Under the pieces are notes generated by a model. The model saw only the letters and a program-made list of their open reading frames with translations, ran no database searches and had not been told where the DNA came from. The translations under genes were made by a program, and so were the position numbers. From Pseudobacteriovorax sp. (GTDB lineage Bacteria; Bdellovibrionota_B; Oligoflexia; Oligoflexales; Oligoflexaceae): DNA of 64,000 nucleotides. The number at the start of each line of letters is the position of its first letter. Positions within the stretch are counted from its first letter, which is position 1. The stretch covers positions 62,001 through 126,000 of the forward strand of contig JABSRP010000021.1 of assembly GCA_013215145.1 (NCBI GenBank), given 5' to 3'. Positions 40,498 through 48,777 of this stretch are shown in pieces.

Positions 40498-40525
40498 GAG
40501 TGGAAATGAGATATCTACCCGTAAT

Positions 40526-41107
40526 TCAATGGAAAACCAGGACATCGGACGATGCTTCAAGCTGTTTTTTAATATCAAGAGCTATGTTTAGAATGGGGTT
40601 AATGCCATGTTCACCGGCATAAAGATAGAATTCCTTCGTTTGAGTTTGTGCCAACTGGAGAACTGTATGCTTAAGGATAGAAAGAGCTTTGTTTTTGGAA
40701 AGAAGCGACGGTGAAAAATATATGCCAGCACGTTCGGGCTTCATCGCGTTAATAGAGTTTATTATGTGTGATATCGCGGTATTAGGCTCTTTTAGCAGCA
40801 TCGGTTTTGGGACGAAGTAGTATGTCTCTGGCGGGACGATTTCTGTATTTGCTATAAGAAGTGGCTGGGTTTCTACTATTCCTTTCTCGACCATGTGTGC
40901 GTAAACCTCTTTGATCGATTTACATGAGTAGATATCGTTAATTGAAGAGGAGCCCTTTTCGAACGCGCCGATCCAAAAATTACAGTTTTTTGTTTCATCC
41001 GGACGCGTGATATACAGAACCACACCAGAGCCAACAAGAATCTTGCCAGCTTTTTTCGACTCTTTTGCAGACCCTTGCTGATTGGGAAGAGAAGAATGTA
41101 TAGTCAA
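40526..41107 (-). CDS. Hypothetical protein, 193 aa, linked to rmlA
   Basis: TTG start at 41107 with AGGGG seven bases upstream; 28 bp after rmlA, so probably co-transcribed. It has mixed alpha/beta composition (KILVGSGVVLYITRP; AGIYFSPSLLSKNKALSILKHTVLQLAQ) and no signal peptide or membrane helix. I do not recognise a family. A role in nucleotide-sugar or polysaccharide work is suggested only by position. Confidence 0.6.
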   Translation of the reverse strand: MTIHSSLPNQQGSAKESKKAGKILVGSGVVLYITRPDETKNCNFWIGAFEKGSSSINDIYSCKSIKEVYAHMVEKGIVETQPLLIANTEIVPPETYYFVPKPMLLKEPNTAISHIINSINAMKPERAGIYFSPSLLSKNKALSILKHTVLQLAQTQTKEFYLYAGEHGINPILNIALDIKKQLEASSDVLVFH

Positions 41108-41135
41108 AAAGCGACCCCTATCTTTGGTTTTAGCG

Positions 41136-42020
41136 TTATAGCAGGCTATGGCGTTCGACTAAGGCCTTTAGGTATGCGCCATAACCACTTTTTAAAAGTT
41201 TATCAGCTTGTGTCATAAGTTGTTCAGTAGAAATGTACTTTTTTCGCCAAGCTATTTCTTCGAGGCAGGCTATTTTAAGGCCTTGACGGTTTTCGATTGC
41301 AGCGGCGAAGTTTTGGGCATCGAGTAAAGATTGATGAGTGCCGGTATCTAACCAAGCCATACCACGGCCCAAGACTTCGACATCTAGTTTCCCTGCGTTC
41401 AAGTAAGAAATGTTGACGTCAGTGATCTCCAGTTCGCCTCGCGGCGAGGGTTTGAGGTTTTTAGCAATTTCGATCACGTCGTTATCATAGAAATATAATC
41501 CCGTGACGGCATAATTTGACTTCGGAGATTGAGGTTTTTCCTCGAGACTAATAGCGGCTCCATTGTTATCAAATTCAACCACGCCGTAACGTTCTGGGTC
41601 TTTGACATAATACCCAAAAACTGTGGCTCCGGTGGATTGACTGTTTGCATTCTTAAGATAATCAACCATGTTATGACCGAAAAATATGTTATCTCCTAAC
41701 ACGAGGCTACAGTGATCGTTGCCAATGAATCTTTCGGCAATGATGAAGGCTTGTGCTAGACCCTCAGGTCTGGGTTGTACGGCATAACTAATTTTTATAC
41801 CCCATTGTCTGCCATCACCTAAGACTCTTCGAAAGCTTGCTTCATCTTCAGGCGTTGTAATAATCATGATCTCCCTCATGTCTGCTAACATGAGAATTGA
41901 TAAAGGGTAATAGATCATGGGTTTGTCGTAAACTGGCAGCAACTGTTTACTGGTGCCCAGTGTCAAAGGGTGTAGTCTAGTTCCTGATCCTCCGGCGAGG
42001 ATGATTCCTTTTCTATTCAT
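41136..42020 (-). CDS. rmlA: Glucose-1-phosphate thymidylyltransferase
   Basis: Makes dTDP-glucose from glucose-1-phosphate and dTTP, the entry to dTDP-rhamnose and other dTDP-deoxysugars. The 294-residue protein begins [38 protein letters not shown], the nucleotide-binding signature; [16 protein letters not shown] and [10 protein letters not shown] also match. GAAGG upstream of the ATG. rmlB, rmlC and rmlD are not next to it, so they must be elsewhere. Confidence 0.95.
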   Translation of the reverse strand: MNRKGIILAGGSGTRLHPLTLGTSKQLLPVYDKPMIYYPLSILMLADMREIMIITTPEDEASFRRVLGDGRQWGIKISYAVQPRPEGLAQAFIIAERFIGNDHCSLVLGDNIFFGHNMVDYLKNANSQSTGATVFGYYVKDPERYGVVEFDNNGAAISLEEKPQSPKSNYAVTGLYFYDNDVIEIAKNLKPSPRGELEITDVNISYLNAGKLDVEVLGRGMAWLDTGTHQSLLDAQNFAAAIENRQGLKIACLEEIAWRKKYISTEQLMTQADKLLKSGYGAYLKALVERHSLL

Positions 42021-42162
42021 ACGCCGCCTTCTAATAGAATTAGATTTTCTTATTTTGTTATCATGATATAGATTTGCTTGAGATTATAGAAGAGAGTTTT
42101 AAGGGAATGGGATTTTATGGCTGGGTAATTTAGGGGTGTTGGAAGACTCTATGAGATTTTAA

Positions 42163-42239
42163 TGGCGCACCCGGAGCGATTCGAACGCCCGACCTTCTGA
42201 TTCGTAGTCAGATGCTCTATCCAGCTGAGCTACGGGTGC
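42163..42239 (-). tRNA. tRNA-Arg (ACG)
   Basis: Reverse-strand cloverleaf of 77 bases: acceptor GCACCCG/CGGGTGC, D-arm GCTCAGCTGGATAGAGC, anticodon loop CTACGAA with ACG, T-arm GGGCGTTCGAATCGCTC and encoded CCA. It marks the left edge of the polysaccharide locus. Confidence 0.97.
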
Positions 42240-42316
42240 GTGAAGAGCGTTTATATCTTGCTCATTGAGATTTGGCAACATGGTAAATAAATATCTATGA
42301 ATTTTGAGATTAAATA

Positions 42317-43330
42317 TTGAAACTATTGAACAAAATACTATTTAAATTAATCGTACTAAGGGACCTGATGCTAACTGGCAGGAGGTCATGGCAATTGAGG
42401 TCTAGTCCAGCCTTTATGGCTGATTTGCTTCCCAATTTACCTATTAGAAAAAACAATAGGATCAAGTCGAAGAAAATTTTTGTCGTGATTCCATTTAAGG
42501 ACAAGGCGGAGCTAACCAATAGTTGCCTTAATTCACTGTTGCGACAGAGCCTTGCCCATCATCGCATGGTTGTGTGTTTGGTCGATAATAATTCATCAGA
42601 GGACGAAACGTCTCGATGGCTAAAGTCCCTCGATTGTGAACCGTCCCCCAGCATTCAATTATTGAAAACTAGAAATTCAGAGCCTTTTAATTTTTCTCGC
42701 ATAAATAATCTCGCCATTAAAAACTATGCGGATGCAGACACAGACTACGTACTTCTTTTGAATAATGACATTTGCTTGCATGAACCAGATAGTGTTTTGA
42801 GGCTAATTGACACGGCAGAAGGTAGAAACGATATCGCTTGTACTGGGTGCACTCTGCAGTATCCTGACAAAAGAATCCAACATCTGTATGCCAACCCAGG
42901 GATTAAAACTGTGGGTGCGCACCCTTATAAAGGATTGAGATTAGATCGCACAGACCCTTGGTATTCGAATTCCAAGATTGTTCCGGCAGTTACTGGGGCA
43001 GTGATGCTAATTAAAAAAGATCATTATATATCTGTAGGAGGGTTTGATGAAAACCTCCCCAATTGCTATCAAGATATAGATCTTTGTCTAAAGTTTCAGC
43101 AAAATGGTCTTCACATTGCGGTAGCAACAGATGTGGTCATGACCCATTTTGAGACTCAGACTAGGGATCCTAAGCCTCATTGGGGTGAAGTAGGCTACAT
43201 TTATAGAAAATGGGGTGATGCGCTCTCTTGGCATTTTCTGGTACCAAAAAATATCAGTCGGTTTAGCGAAAGACCGATTTTCACGCTTTTCCCAAACTCC
43301 TATCCCTGGTGGAGGCTCATTGATAGATAA
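42317..43330 (+). CDS. Glycosyltransferase family 2 (O-antigen rhamnosyl/galactosyl type)
   Basis: A 337-residue GT2 with KIFVVIPFKDKAELTNSCLNSLL, DNNSSEDETSRWL, DYVLLLNNDICLHEPDS and GAVMLIKKDHYISVGGFDENLPNCYQDIDLCLKF. The DxD-like NND, GGFDE and QDIDL blocks are those of the Wbb/RfbG rhamnosyltransferase type. First polysaccharide gene after the tRNA, overlapping the exporter permease by 11 bases. TTG start at 42317 without a strong ribosome-binding site; an upstream start is not excluded. Confidence 0.85.
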   Translation: MKLLNKILFKLIVLRDLMLTGRRSWQLRSSPAFMADLLPNLPIRKNNRIKSKKIFVVIPFKDKAELTNSCLNSLLRQSLAHHRMVVCLVDNNSSEDETSRWLKSLDCEPSPSIQLLKTRNSEPFNFSRINNLAIKNYADADTDYVLLLNNDICLHEPDSVLRLIDTAEGRNDIACTGCTLQYPDKRIQHLYANPGIKTVGAHPYKGLRLDRTDPWYSNSKIVPAVTGAVMLIKKDHYISVGGFDENLPNCYQDIDLCLKFQQNGLHIAVATDVVMTHFETQTRDPKPHWGEVGYIYRKWGDALSWHFLVPKNISRFSERPIFTLFPNSYPWWRLIDR

Positions 43331-44102
43331 ACAGAGGCTAAAATTAGCTAGGATTCGTTTCGACTTACTTTTTTTACTAATTTCAAAAGATTTAAGGCTT
43401 AGATACCGGGGGTCTTTATTTGGGTATTTGTGGAGTATGTTAAATCCACTTTTACAGATGATGGTATTGACTGCTGTTTTCAGCTTCCTGGTTAGGTTTA
43501 AAATTGAAAACTATCCGATTTTCCTCCTATGCGGCATTGTGCTATGGAATCTATTTAGTCAATCACTCACACAAGGGGCAAATGCGATAATCGCCAATGG
43601 CGGCCTTATCAAAAAGGTAAAGGTTCCTGTGGCAATCTTCCCAACTGCCTCTGTGGCCTCCGTTACCGTTCACTTCGTTTTATCGTTGATTGCTTTTTTT
43701 GCTATTAGTTTCTTTATGGGGCATTGGCCTCGCCTGATTTGGTTTTTGATTCCAATTTATCTGTTTGTATTTATTGGATTTATTTGGGGTATCACACTAG
43801 CGATTTCATCATTGAACGTACTGTTTAAAGACATAGGGCATGTTCTTGATCCTATACTACAACTATGCTTCTATGGTACTCCAATAATTTATCCTATTTC
43901 GGTACTTCCGGAAAGCATCGCGAATATCGTGGCTTTAAACCCTTTAACACATTTTGTGGGTTCTATTAGGACTTTATATTTTGATTACCAAGTGCCAAAT
44001 GCTACGACGACAATATACTGCTTCGGACTGATGACTTTGTCATTGCTTTTTGGCTCATTCACTTATTACAAGACGAGGGATAAATTTGTCTTCCGACTCT
44101 AG
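43320..44102 (+). CDS. wzm: O-antigen ABC exporter permease (Wzm)
   Basis: Transports finished undecaprenyl-linked polysaccharide out of the cytoplasm with Wzt. TTG at 43320 is chosen because GGAGG (43311-43315) precedes it; the open frame reaches back to 43215 but that stretch is antisense-like and in another frame of the glycosyltransferase. About six membrane helices start at residue 28 or so. DLRLRYRGSLFGYLWSMLNPLLQMMVLTAVF and GTPIIYPISVLP are typical. It overlaps wzt by 17 bases. Confidence 0.92.
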   Translation: MIDKQRLKLARIRFDLLFLLISKDLRLRYRGSLFGYLWSMLNPLLQMMVLTAVFSFLVRFKIENYPIFLLCGIVLWNLFSQSLTQGANAIIANGGLIKKVKVPVAIFPTASVASVTVHFVLSLIAFFAISFFMGHWPRLIWFLIPIYLFVFIGFIWGITLAISSLNVLFKDIGHVLDPILQLCFYGTPIIYPISVLPESIANIVALNPLTHFVGSIRTLYFDYQVPNATTTIYCFGLMTLSLLFGSFTYYKTRDKFVFRL

Positions 44103-45405
44103 CCCAATTATCCGAGCCAGTAATCTCAGGTTAAGTTATCAACTTAATACTTATAAGGTTGATACTCTTAAAGAGTTCCTCATAAGGAAGTTTAAGCGCC
44201 AGTCAGTCTTTCAACAAAAAGTCGCATTGAAAGACATTAGCTTGGAGGTGGCGGAAGGTGAGTGTATCGGAATTATTGGTCACAATGGTAGTGGTAAGTC
44301 GACTCTCCTAAAGATTCTTGCAGGAGTTATTAGGCCAGAATCAGGTAGCCTTAGTGTTAGCGGAACACTAGTTCCTTTGATCGAATTAGGCGCTGGTTTT
44401 GATCCAGAGTTGACTGGGAGGGAGAATATCTTTCTGAGTCTCAGTATTCAGGGTTATTCCCGTCAAGAAATAGAACGGTTTGTGCCGCATATTGAATCGT
44501 TTTCCGAATTGAGCAATGAGCTAGATCAGCCCGTAAAGACCTATAGCTCTGGCATGTATATGCGACTTGGGTTCTCGTGCTCGACGGTTGCTGCTGCCGA
44601 TATCATTTTGATAGATGAAATACTGGCTGTTGGGGATCAAAACTTCCAAAAAAAATGCTTACAAAAACTTGATGATCTCCGCAAAAAAGGTACGACAATT
44701 GTCATTGTATCCCACGATCTTGCTACAATTGAAAGTATTGCGTCTCGTCTTATTGTTATGAATGCGGGACAAAAAGTCTTTGATGGTCCCATTGACGAAG
44801 GGGTATTGTTTTATCTAGATTTGATGGAGCAAAAAAGACAAACTGCCTTGTCTAAGGCAGAACTCGCAGAACTAAATCGTAAAGCTAAGCTTGCTGATGA
44901 GCCAACACCACTGGAACAGAACGCAAAAATTGTCTCCGTAAATGTCTTTACTTCCGATATTGAGCCAATCACCCCAACTTCGACCGTTATCATCGAAATT
45001 AAACTAGCGATTTTGAGGGAAACTACCGATTTTCCCAGTGTTGGTTTCGCTATTCAAACAGCTAAGACAGGTATTAGAATATTGGGTGGCAATCAATATT
45101 CTCTCGGCATGCAGGGTAGGCACCCAATCCCTAAATCTGGAATGTACTCGACTTCGATTTATTTGAAAAACCTTCAACTTGCTTCGGGAAAATATGACGT
45201 CACTGTTGGGCTTCATACCAAAGACCTCACCAAGACTCTTGACATTAAGCCTGCAGTTGCGTCATTTGAAGTTCAGTGTATTTCTGATCCACAGAACTTT
45301 GACAGGGATCTTATATCACCCCGTTGTGTTGTGGGATCATGGAAAGTTACAGCACAAAAAGATATGGGCAGTCATAATAACTGCCCTGGGGAGCTACAGA
45401 TCTGA
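44086..45405 (+). CDS. wzt: O-antigen ABC exporter ATPase (Wzt) with C-terminal carbohydrate-binding domain
   Basis: TTG start at 44086 with GAGGGA ribosome-binding site gives 439 residues. The ATPase has Walker A GHNGSGKST, signature YSSGMYMRLGF, Walker B IILIDEILAVGD and H-loop VSHDLATIES. The C-terminal Wzt_C-type beta-sandwich (about 290-425, VSVNVFTSDIEPITPTSTVIIEIKL to FEVQC) would bind a terminal sugar modification of the export-ready chain. Overlaps the convergent glycosyltransferase by 12 bases. Confidence 0.93.
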   Translation: MSSDSSPIIRASNLRLSYQLNTYKVDTLKEFLIRKFKRQSVFQQKVALKDISLEVAEGECIGIIGHNGSGKSTLLKILAGVIRPESGSLSVSGTLVPLIELGAGFDPELTGRENIFLSLSIQGYSRQEIERFVPHIESFSELSNELDQPVKTYSSGMYMRLGFSCSTVAAADIILIDEILAVGDQNFQKKCLQKLDDLRKKGTTIVIVSHDLATIESIASRLIVMNAGQKVFDGPIDEGVLFYLDLMEQKRQTALSKAELAELNRKAKLADEPTPLEQNAKIVSVNVFTSDIEPITPTSTVIIEIKLAILRETTDFPSVGFAIQTAKTGIRILGGNQYSLGMQGRHPIPKSGMYSTSIYLKNLQLASGKYDVTVGLHTKDLTKTLDIKPAVASFEVQCISDPQNFDRDLISPRCVVGSWKVTAQKDMGSHNNCPGELQI

Positions 45406-47376
45406 CCAATTAGAGTCGCCGTTTAGTATCGCGTCGTAAAATAGTCCCGATGGCTGTTGGGTTTTGTAGTTCGGGTGTGCTTTATAATGCGGGGTCTTAT
45501 CTAAACATGGATTTGAATAAGGATCGTTAAGGAGTTGTTGACCCCATTTTTGTAAAATGTAGTGCCGTTCAAAAAGTTCGAAACAAGTTTTTCTAGTTGG
45601 TGACTCTTTGTGGTATAGCTCTGCGTATGGTGTGTAGATGTTAGAGTACCCCTTTTTTCTTAGCCTAAGACAAAAGTCTACGTCCCCAAATCCGTTGGGA
45701 AGATATAGTTCTTCAAGCCCGCCAATCTCGAGATATTTGTCTTTGTCAATCAATATACATGCCCCAGTTACACCCAAAGTCTCGTGCATAGTCTGATGAT
45801 ATTGGTAGTAAGAGTCCGTATTTCTCTTCTCATCGAATCCAGAGTGGCCTGCAATATGATAGCCGTAGCCCACAATACCGGCATGTTGAATCCGTTTGTT
45901 TGGGTATAACAGTTTTGGTCCCACTGCACCGACTTCTGGAAATTGTGCCAAAGAGACCATTTCTGTAAGCCAGTTGGGTTCTATTACTTCTGTATCGTTA
46001 TTTAGTAGGAGCACATATTTCCCTGAAGAAGCATTTACCCCCAAATTGTTCATCCTCGCAAAATTAAAATGCTCAGAGTAGAGAACGAACTTGAGTTTTT
46101 CGCCTAACCGACTTTTCAAGTCTTCGTAGTATCGCTTAACCTGATTATCTTGGCTATCGTGATCAACAATTACGATCTCGTAATTTGGGTAGCTTGTTTT
46201 CTTAAGGATAGATTCGATGCATGGTTTAATGAGGTGGAGACTGTCTTTGCTAGGAATGATTATTGAGACTAGCTCATTGGGAGCTAGAATATTGAACTTT
46301 ATTCGGTAATGTAAGGTCTGGGGCTCAAAGGTTACCTCTGCGGGCCTGCCGCGCCTTTCACATGCCTCCCGAACGGCTTTCTCTCCGGCTACAGCAGCAT
46401 ACGGTTTGGCTTGAGACGATCTGGCAGTACTACCAGCGTGGGCTCGCCATTGGTAGAGGCATAAGGGGATGTGCACGACGGGCTTCGATGTCTTTTCGAC
46501 TGCGCGAAGCATGAGATCGTGGTCTTGAGAGCCTTCAAACCCCTTACGAAAACCTCCAATACTGTTTACAAGATCGAGCCTAAATACAGAAAGGTGTGTC
46601 GTATAATGCACCGAAAGGTGCATAAATGGGGACCAGCCTGGTTTGTGATAGGTATTTTCGATCGCGCCGTTTTCACTAATATGAGATTCGTCTGAGTATA
46701 AAATGTCAGGTTTGTCGTTCATATTTATATATCTAGCAGCCTCTGCTAATGCGTTGGGTAACAATCGATCATCGTGGTCCAGCAGGACAATATAGTCGCC
46801 TGTGGCCATACCTACAGCTAAGTTACTAGTTTCCGAAATATGACAATTGATCTTGTTAAACGATAGTCGGAATTTACTTTTCCCTAGCTTGTTCACCAAG
46901 TCATTAAGTAATCCTGTTAAGGCATTATCGTTTGAAGCATCGTCAACAATACAAATTTCCCAGTTTTCGTAAGATTGCGTTTCTACACTCTTTATTGTTT
47001 CCTTCAAGAAAGAGTGCTTGACTCGATAAACTGGAATGATGACGGAAAATTTAGGCCGGTAGGGCAGTTCTTTTGTGACATATTTAAGTGACTTGTAATA
47101 GCGCGCCATCCCAGCATCAGCTCCACCAGGTCGGGTATTTTGTTGGCGATTGATTTTTTGAACGTAAGGGTGATTTATTGACCAGTGCTCACTAAAAATA
47201 AGCAATTTTCGTGAAATTTTATAAGTTATGAAAAGAATTTTGCGGACAGGTCTTCCAAAAATGGCTAGCTCGAGACACTTTTTTATACTGTACTTTAGGA
47301 TGTGGACCAAAGAATTCTCCCTGCTTGGAATTTTGGTGGTTGGGGTATCTTTTCGTATATCATTACCAAAATTCAA
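45394..47376 (-). CDS. Large two-domain glycosyltransferase (GT2 + GT2)
   Basis: 660 residues: about 110 N-terminal residues, then a first GT2 (PKFSVIIPVYRVKHSFLKETIKSVETQ, VDDASNDNA, VLLDHDDRLLPN), then a second GT2 (LVSIIIPSKDSLHLIKPCIESI, VLLLNNDTEVIEPNWL, GGLEELYLPNGFGDVDFCLRL). Dual domains suggest it adds two sugars or acts processively. Opposite strand to its neighbours; convergent overlap with wzt and a 130-bp divergent gap to the next gene. Confidence 0.85.
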   Translation of the reverse strand: MNFGNDIRKDTPTTKIPSRENSLVHILKYSIKKCLELAIFGRPVRKILFITYKISRKLLIFSEHWSINHPYVQKINRQQNTRPGGADAGMARYYKSLKYVTKELPYRPKFSVIIPVYRVKHSFLKETIKSVETQSYENWEICIVDDASNDNALTGLLNDLVNKLGKSKFRLSFNKINCHISETSNLAVGMATGDYIVLLDHDDRLLPNALAEAARYINMNDKPDILYSDESHISENGAIENTYHKPGWSPFMHLSVHYTTHLSVFRLDLVNSIGGFRKGFEGSQDHDLMLRAVEKTSKPVVHIPLCLYQWRAHAGSTARSSQAKPYAAVAGEKAVREACERRGRPAEVTFEPQTLHYRIKFNILAPNELVSIIIPSKDSLHLIKPCIESILKKTSYPNYEIVIVDHDSQDNQVKRYYEDLKSRLGEKLKFVLYSEHFNFARMNNLGVNASSGKYVLLLNNDTEVIEPNWLTEMVSLAQFPEVGAVGPKLLYPNKRIQHAGIVGYGYHIAGHSGFDEKRNTDSYYQYHQTMHETLGVTGACILIDKDKYLEIGGLEELYLPNGFGDVDFCLRLRKKGYSNIYTPYAELYHKESPTRKTCFELFERHYILQKWGQQLLNDPYSNPCLDKTPHYKAHPNYKTQQPSGLFYDAILNGDSNWSDL

Positions 47377-47506
47377 TTAACAATACTCCGCTTCGTAGCC
47401 CTTCAAAGCCTTGCTTCAGCTCACTATATTTCTTTAAGTTGATTCTTGCGAATCCAAATTCTTTGAGTCATACTCTTTAATTATGTTTAAATAGGTTGGT
47501 TTTTCT

Positions 47507-48757
47507 ATGTCAGAAATTATTGCCGTAATCGGACTAGGATATGTCGGGCTACCTTTAGCCGTAGCTCTATCAAAGCACTTTTCCGTTATTGGATTTGATA
47601 AAAGTACTGAGAGGATAGATCAACTTAAGGATGGAATTGACACGACTAAAGAAGTCTCGTCGGATTACTTGAAGTCTTCGACGATTTCGTTTTCTGCCGA
47701 CGAAGAAAGTCTAAAAACTGCTACTGCTTATATCGTCGCGGTTCCTACGCCAATTGACAATAAGAAGAAGCCCGACCTCTCCATATTAGCAGCTGCGTCG
47801 GAAACAGTTGCTAGGTCCATCAATGCCGGTGATTTGGTAGTTTTTGAATCAACAGTATACCCAGGTGTAACTGAAGAATTTTGCGGACCGATTTTAGAGA
47901 AAACTTCAGGTCTAAATCTCTTTTCTGAAATTAAACTCGGCTATTCGCCCGAGCGAATTAATCCGGGCGATAAAGAGAGGACTATTGATAAAATTGTTAA
48001 AGTAGTCTCTGGTCAAGATGAAGAAACACTTGAGCGAGTAGATAGTATTTATCGAAAAATCATCACTGCGGGGACTCATCGAGCTCCAACAATCAAAGTT
48101 GCAGAAGCAGCTAAGGTTATTGAAAATACTCAGAGAGACCTAAATATAGCTTTAATGAATGAGTTAGCTATTATTTTTGATAAACTAGCAATCCGTACCT
48201 CTGATGTTCTGAAGGCAGCATCAACGAAATGGAATTTTTTGCCTTTTAAGCCGGGCTTGGTTGGCGGACACTGCATAGGAGTCGATCCGTACTATCTTAC
48301 TTCTAAGGCTGAGGAAATCGGCTACAACCCACATGTGATCTTGGCAGGGCGGCGAATTAATGACTCGATGGGCGAGTTTGTTGCCAACAAAGTCATTAAA
48401 TTGATGCTTAAAAATGGTATGGATATTAAGGGGGATTCGGTAGGGGTTTATGGGATTACTTTTAAGGAGAACGTTCCTGATATCAGAAACTCTAAGATTC
48501 CGAGTATATTGAGCGAGCTTAGGGAGTTTGGCGTAACACCCTTGGTTTTTGATCCTCTCGCTGATCCTCAAGAGGTTAAAGATGAATACGGTGTCTCTTT
48601 AGTTTCTAAAGATGTAATATCAAATTGTAAAATTATTCTTCTGGCTGTTCCACACGGTAATATATACTCTCAAGATAAAGACCTCTTTATTCAGTCAGAA
48701 GATAAGCTATTCATTGACATCAAGGGAGCTTTGCCTTCTAGTCTTTGGAGTCTGTAA
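47507..48757 (+). CDS. Nucleotide-sugar dehydrogenase (WbpA/TviB-like)
   Basis: Oxidises UDP-GlcNAc/GalNAc-type sugars to uronic acids in two NAD steps. The 416-residue protein has N-terminal Rossmann GLGYVGLPLAVAL, central FESTVYPGVTEEFCGP and the catalytic C256 in PGLVGGHCIGVDPYYL; TFKENVPDIRNSK is also family-typical. The product implies an acidic sugar in this polysaccharide. Followed after 20 bp by a membrane protein. Confidence 0.92.
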   Translation: MSEIIAVIGLGYVGLPLAVALSKHFSVIGFDKSTERIDQLKDGIDTTKEVSSDYLKSSTISFSADEESLKTATAYIVAVPTPIDNKKKPDLSILAAASETVARSINAGDLVVFESTVYPGVTEEFCGPILEKTSGLNLFSEIKLGYSPERINPGDKERTIDKIVKVVSGQDEETLERVDSIYRKIITAGTHRAPTIKVAEAAKVIENTQRDLNIALMNELAIIFDKLAIRTSDVLKAASTKWNFLPFKPGLVGGHCIGVDPYYLTSKAEEIGYNPHVILAGRRINDSMGEFVANKVIKLMLKNGMDIKGDSVGVYGITFKENVPDIRNSKIPSILSELREFGVTPLVFDPLADPQEVKDEYGVSLVSKDVISNCKIILLAVPHGNIYSQDKDLFIQSEDKLFIDIKGALPSSLWSL

Positions 48758-48777
48758 TCTAAGAGTAAAGTCTAAAC

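Larger units (their letters stand above)
39819..40525. other. Intergenic region with a DnaA-box array
   Basis: About 700 bp without a convincing gene. Notable content: three DnaA boxes at 40307-40337, a CCACA/TGTGG inverted repeat (40333-40343) and the palindrome at 40480-40497. No reading frame over about 60 codons with a ribosome-binding site was seen, and no structured RNA was recognised. Confidence 0.7.

Noticed and set aside
43215..43319. Upstream extension of Wzm
   Set aside because: It lies wholly within the preceding glycosyltransferase; the TTG at 43320 has the ribosome-binding site and family start.
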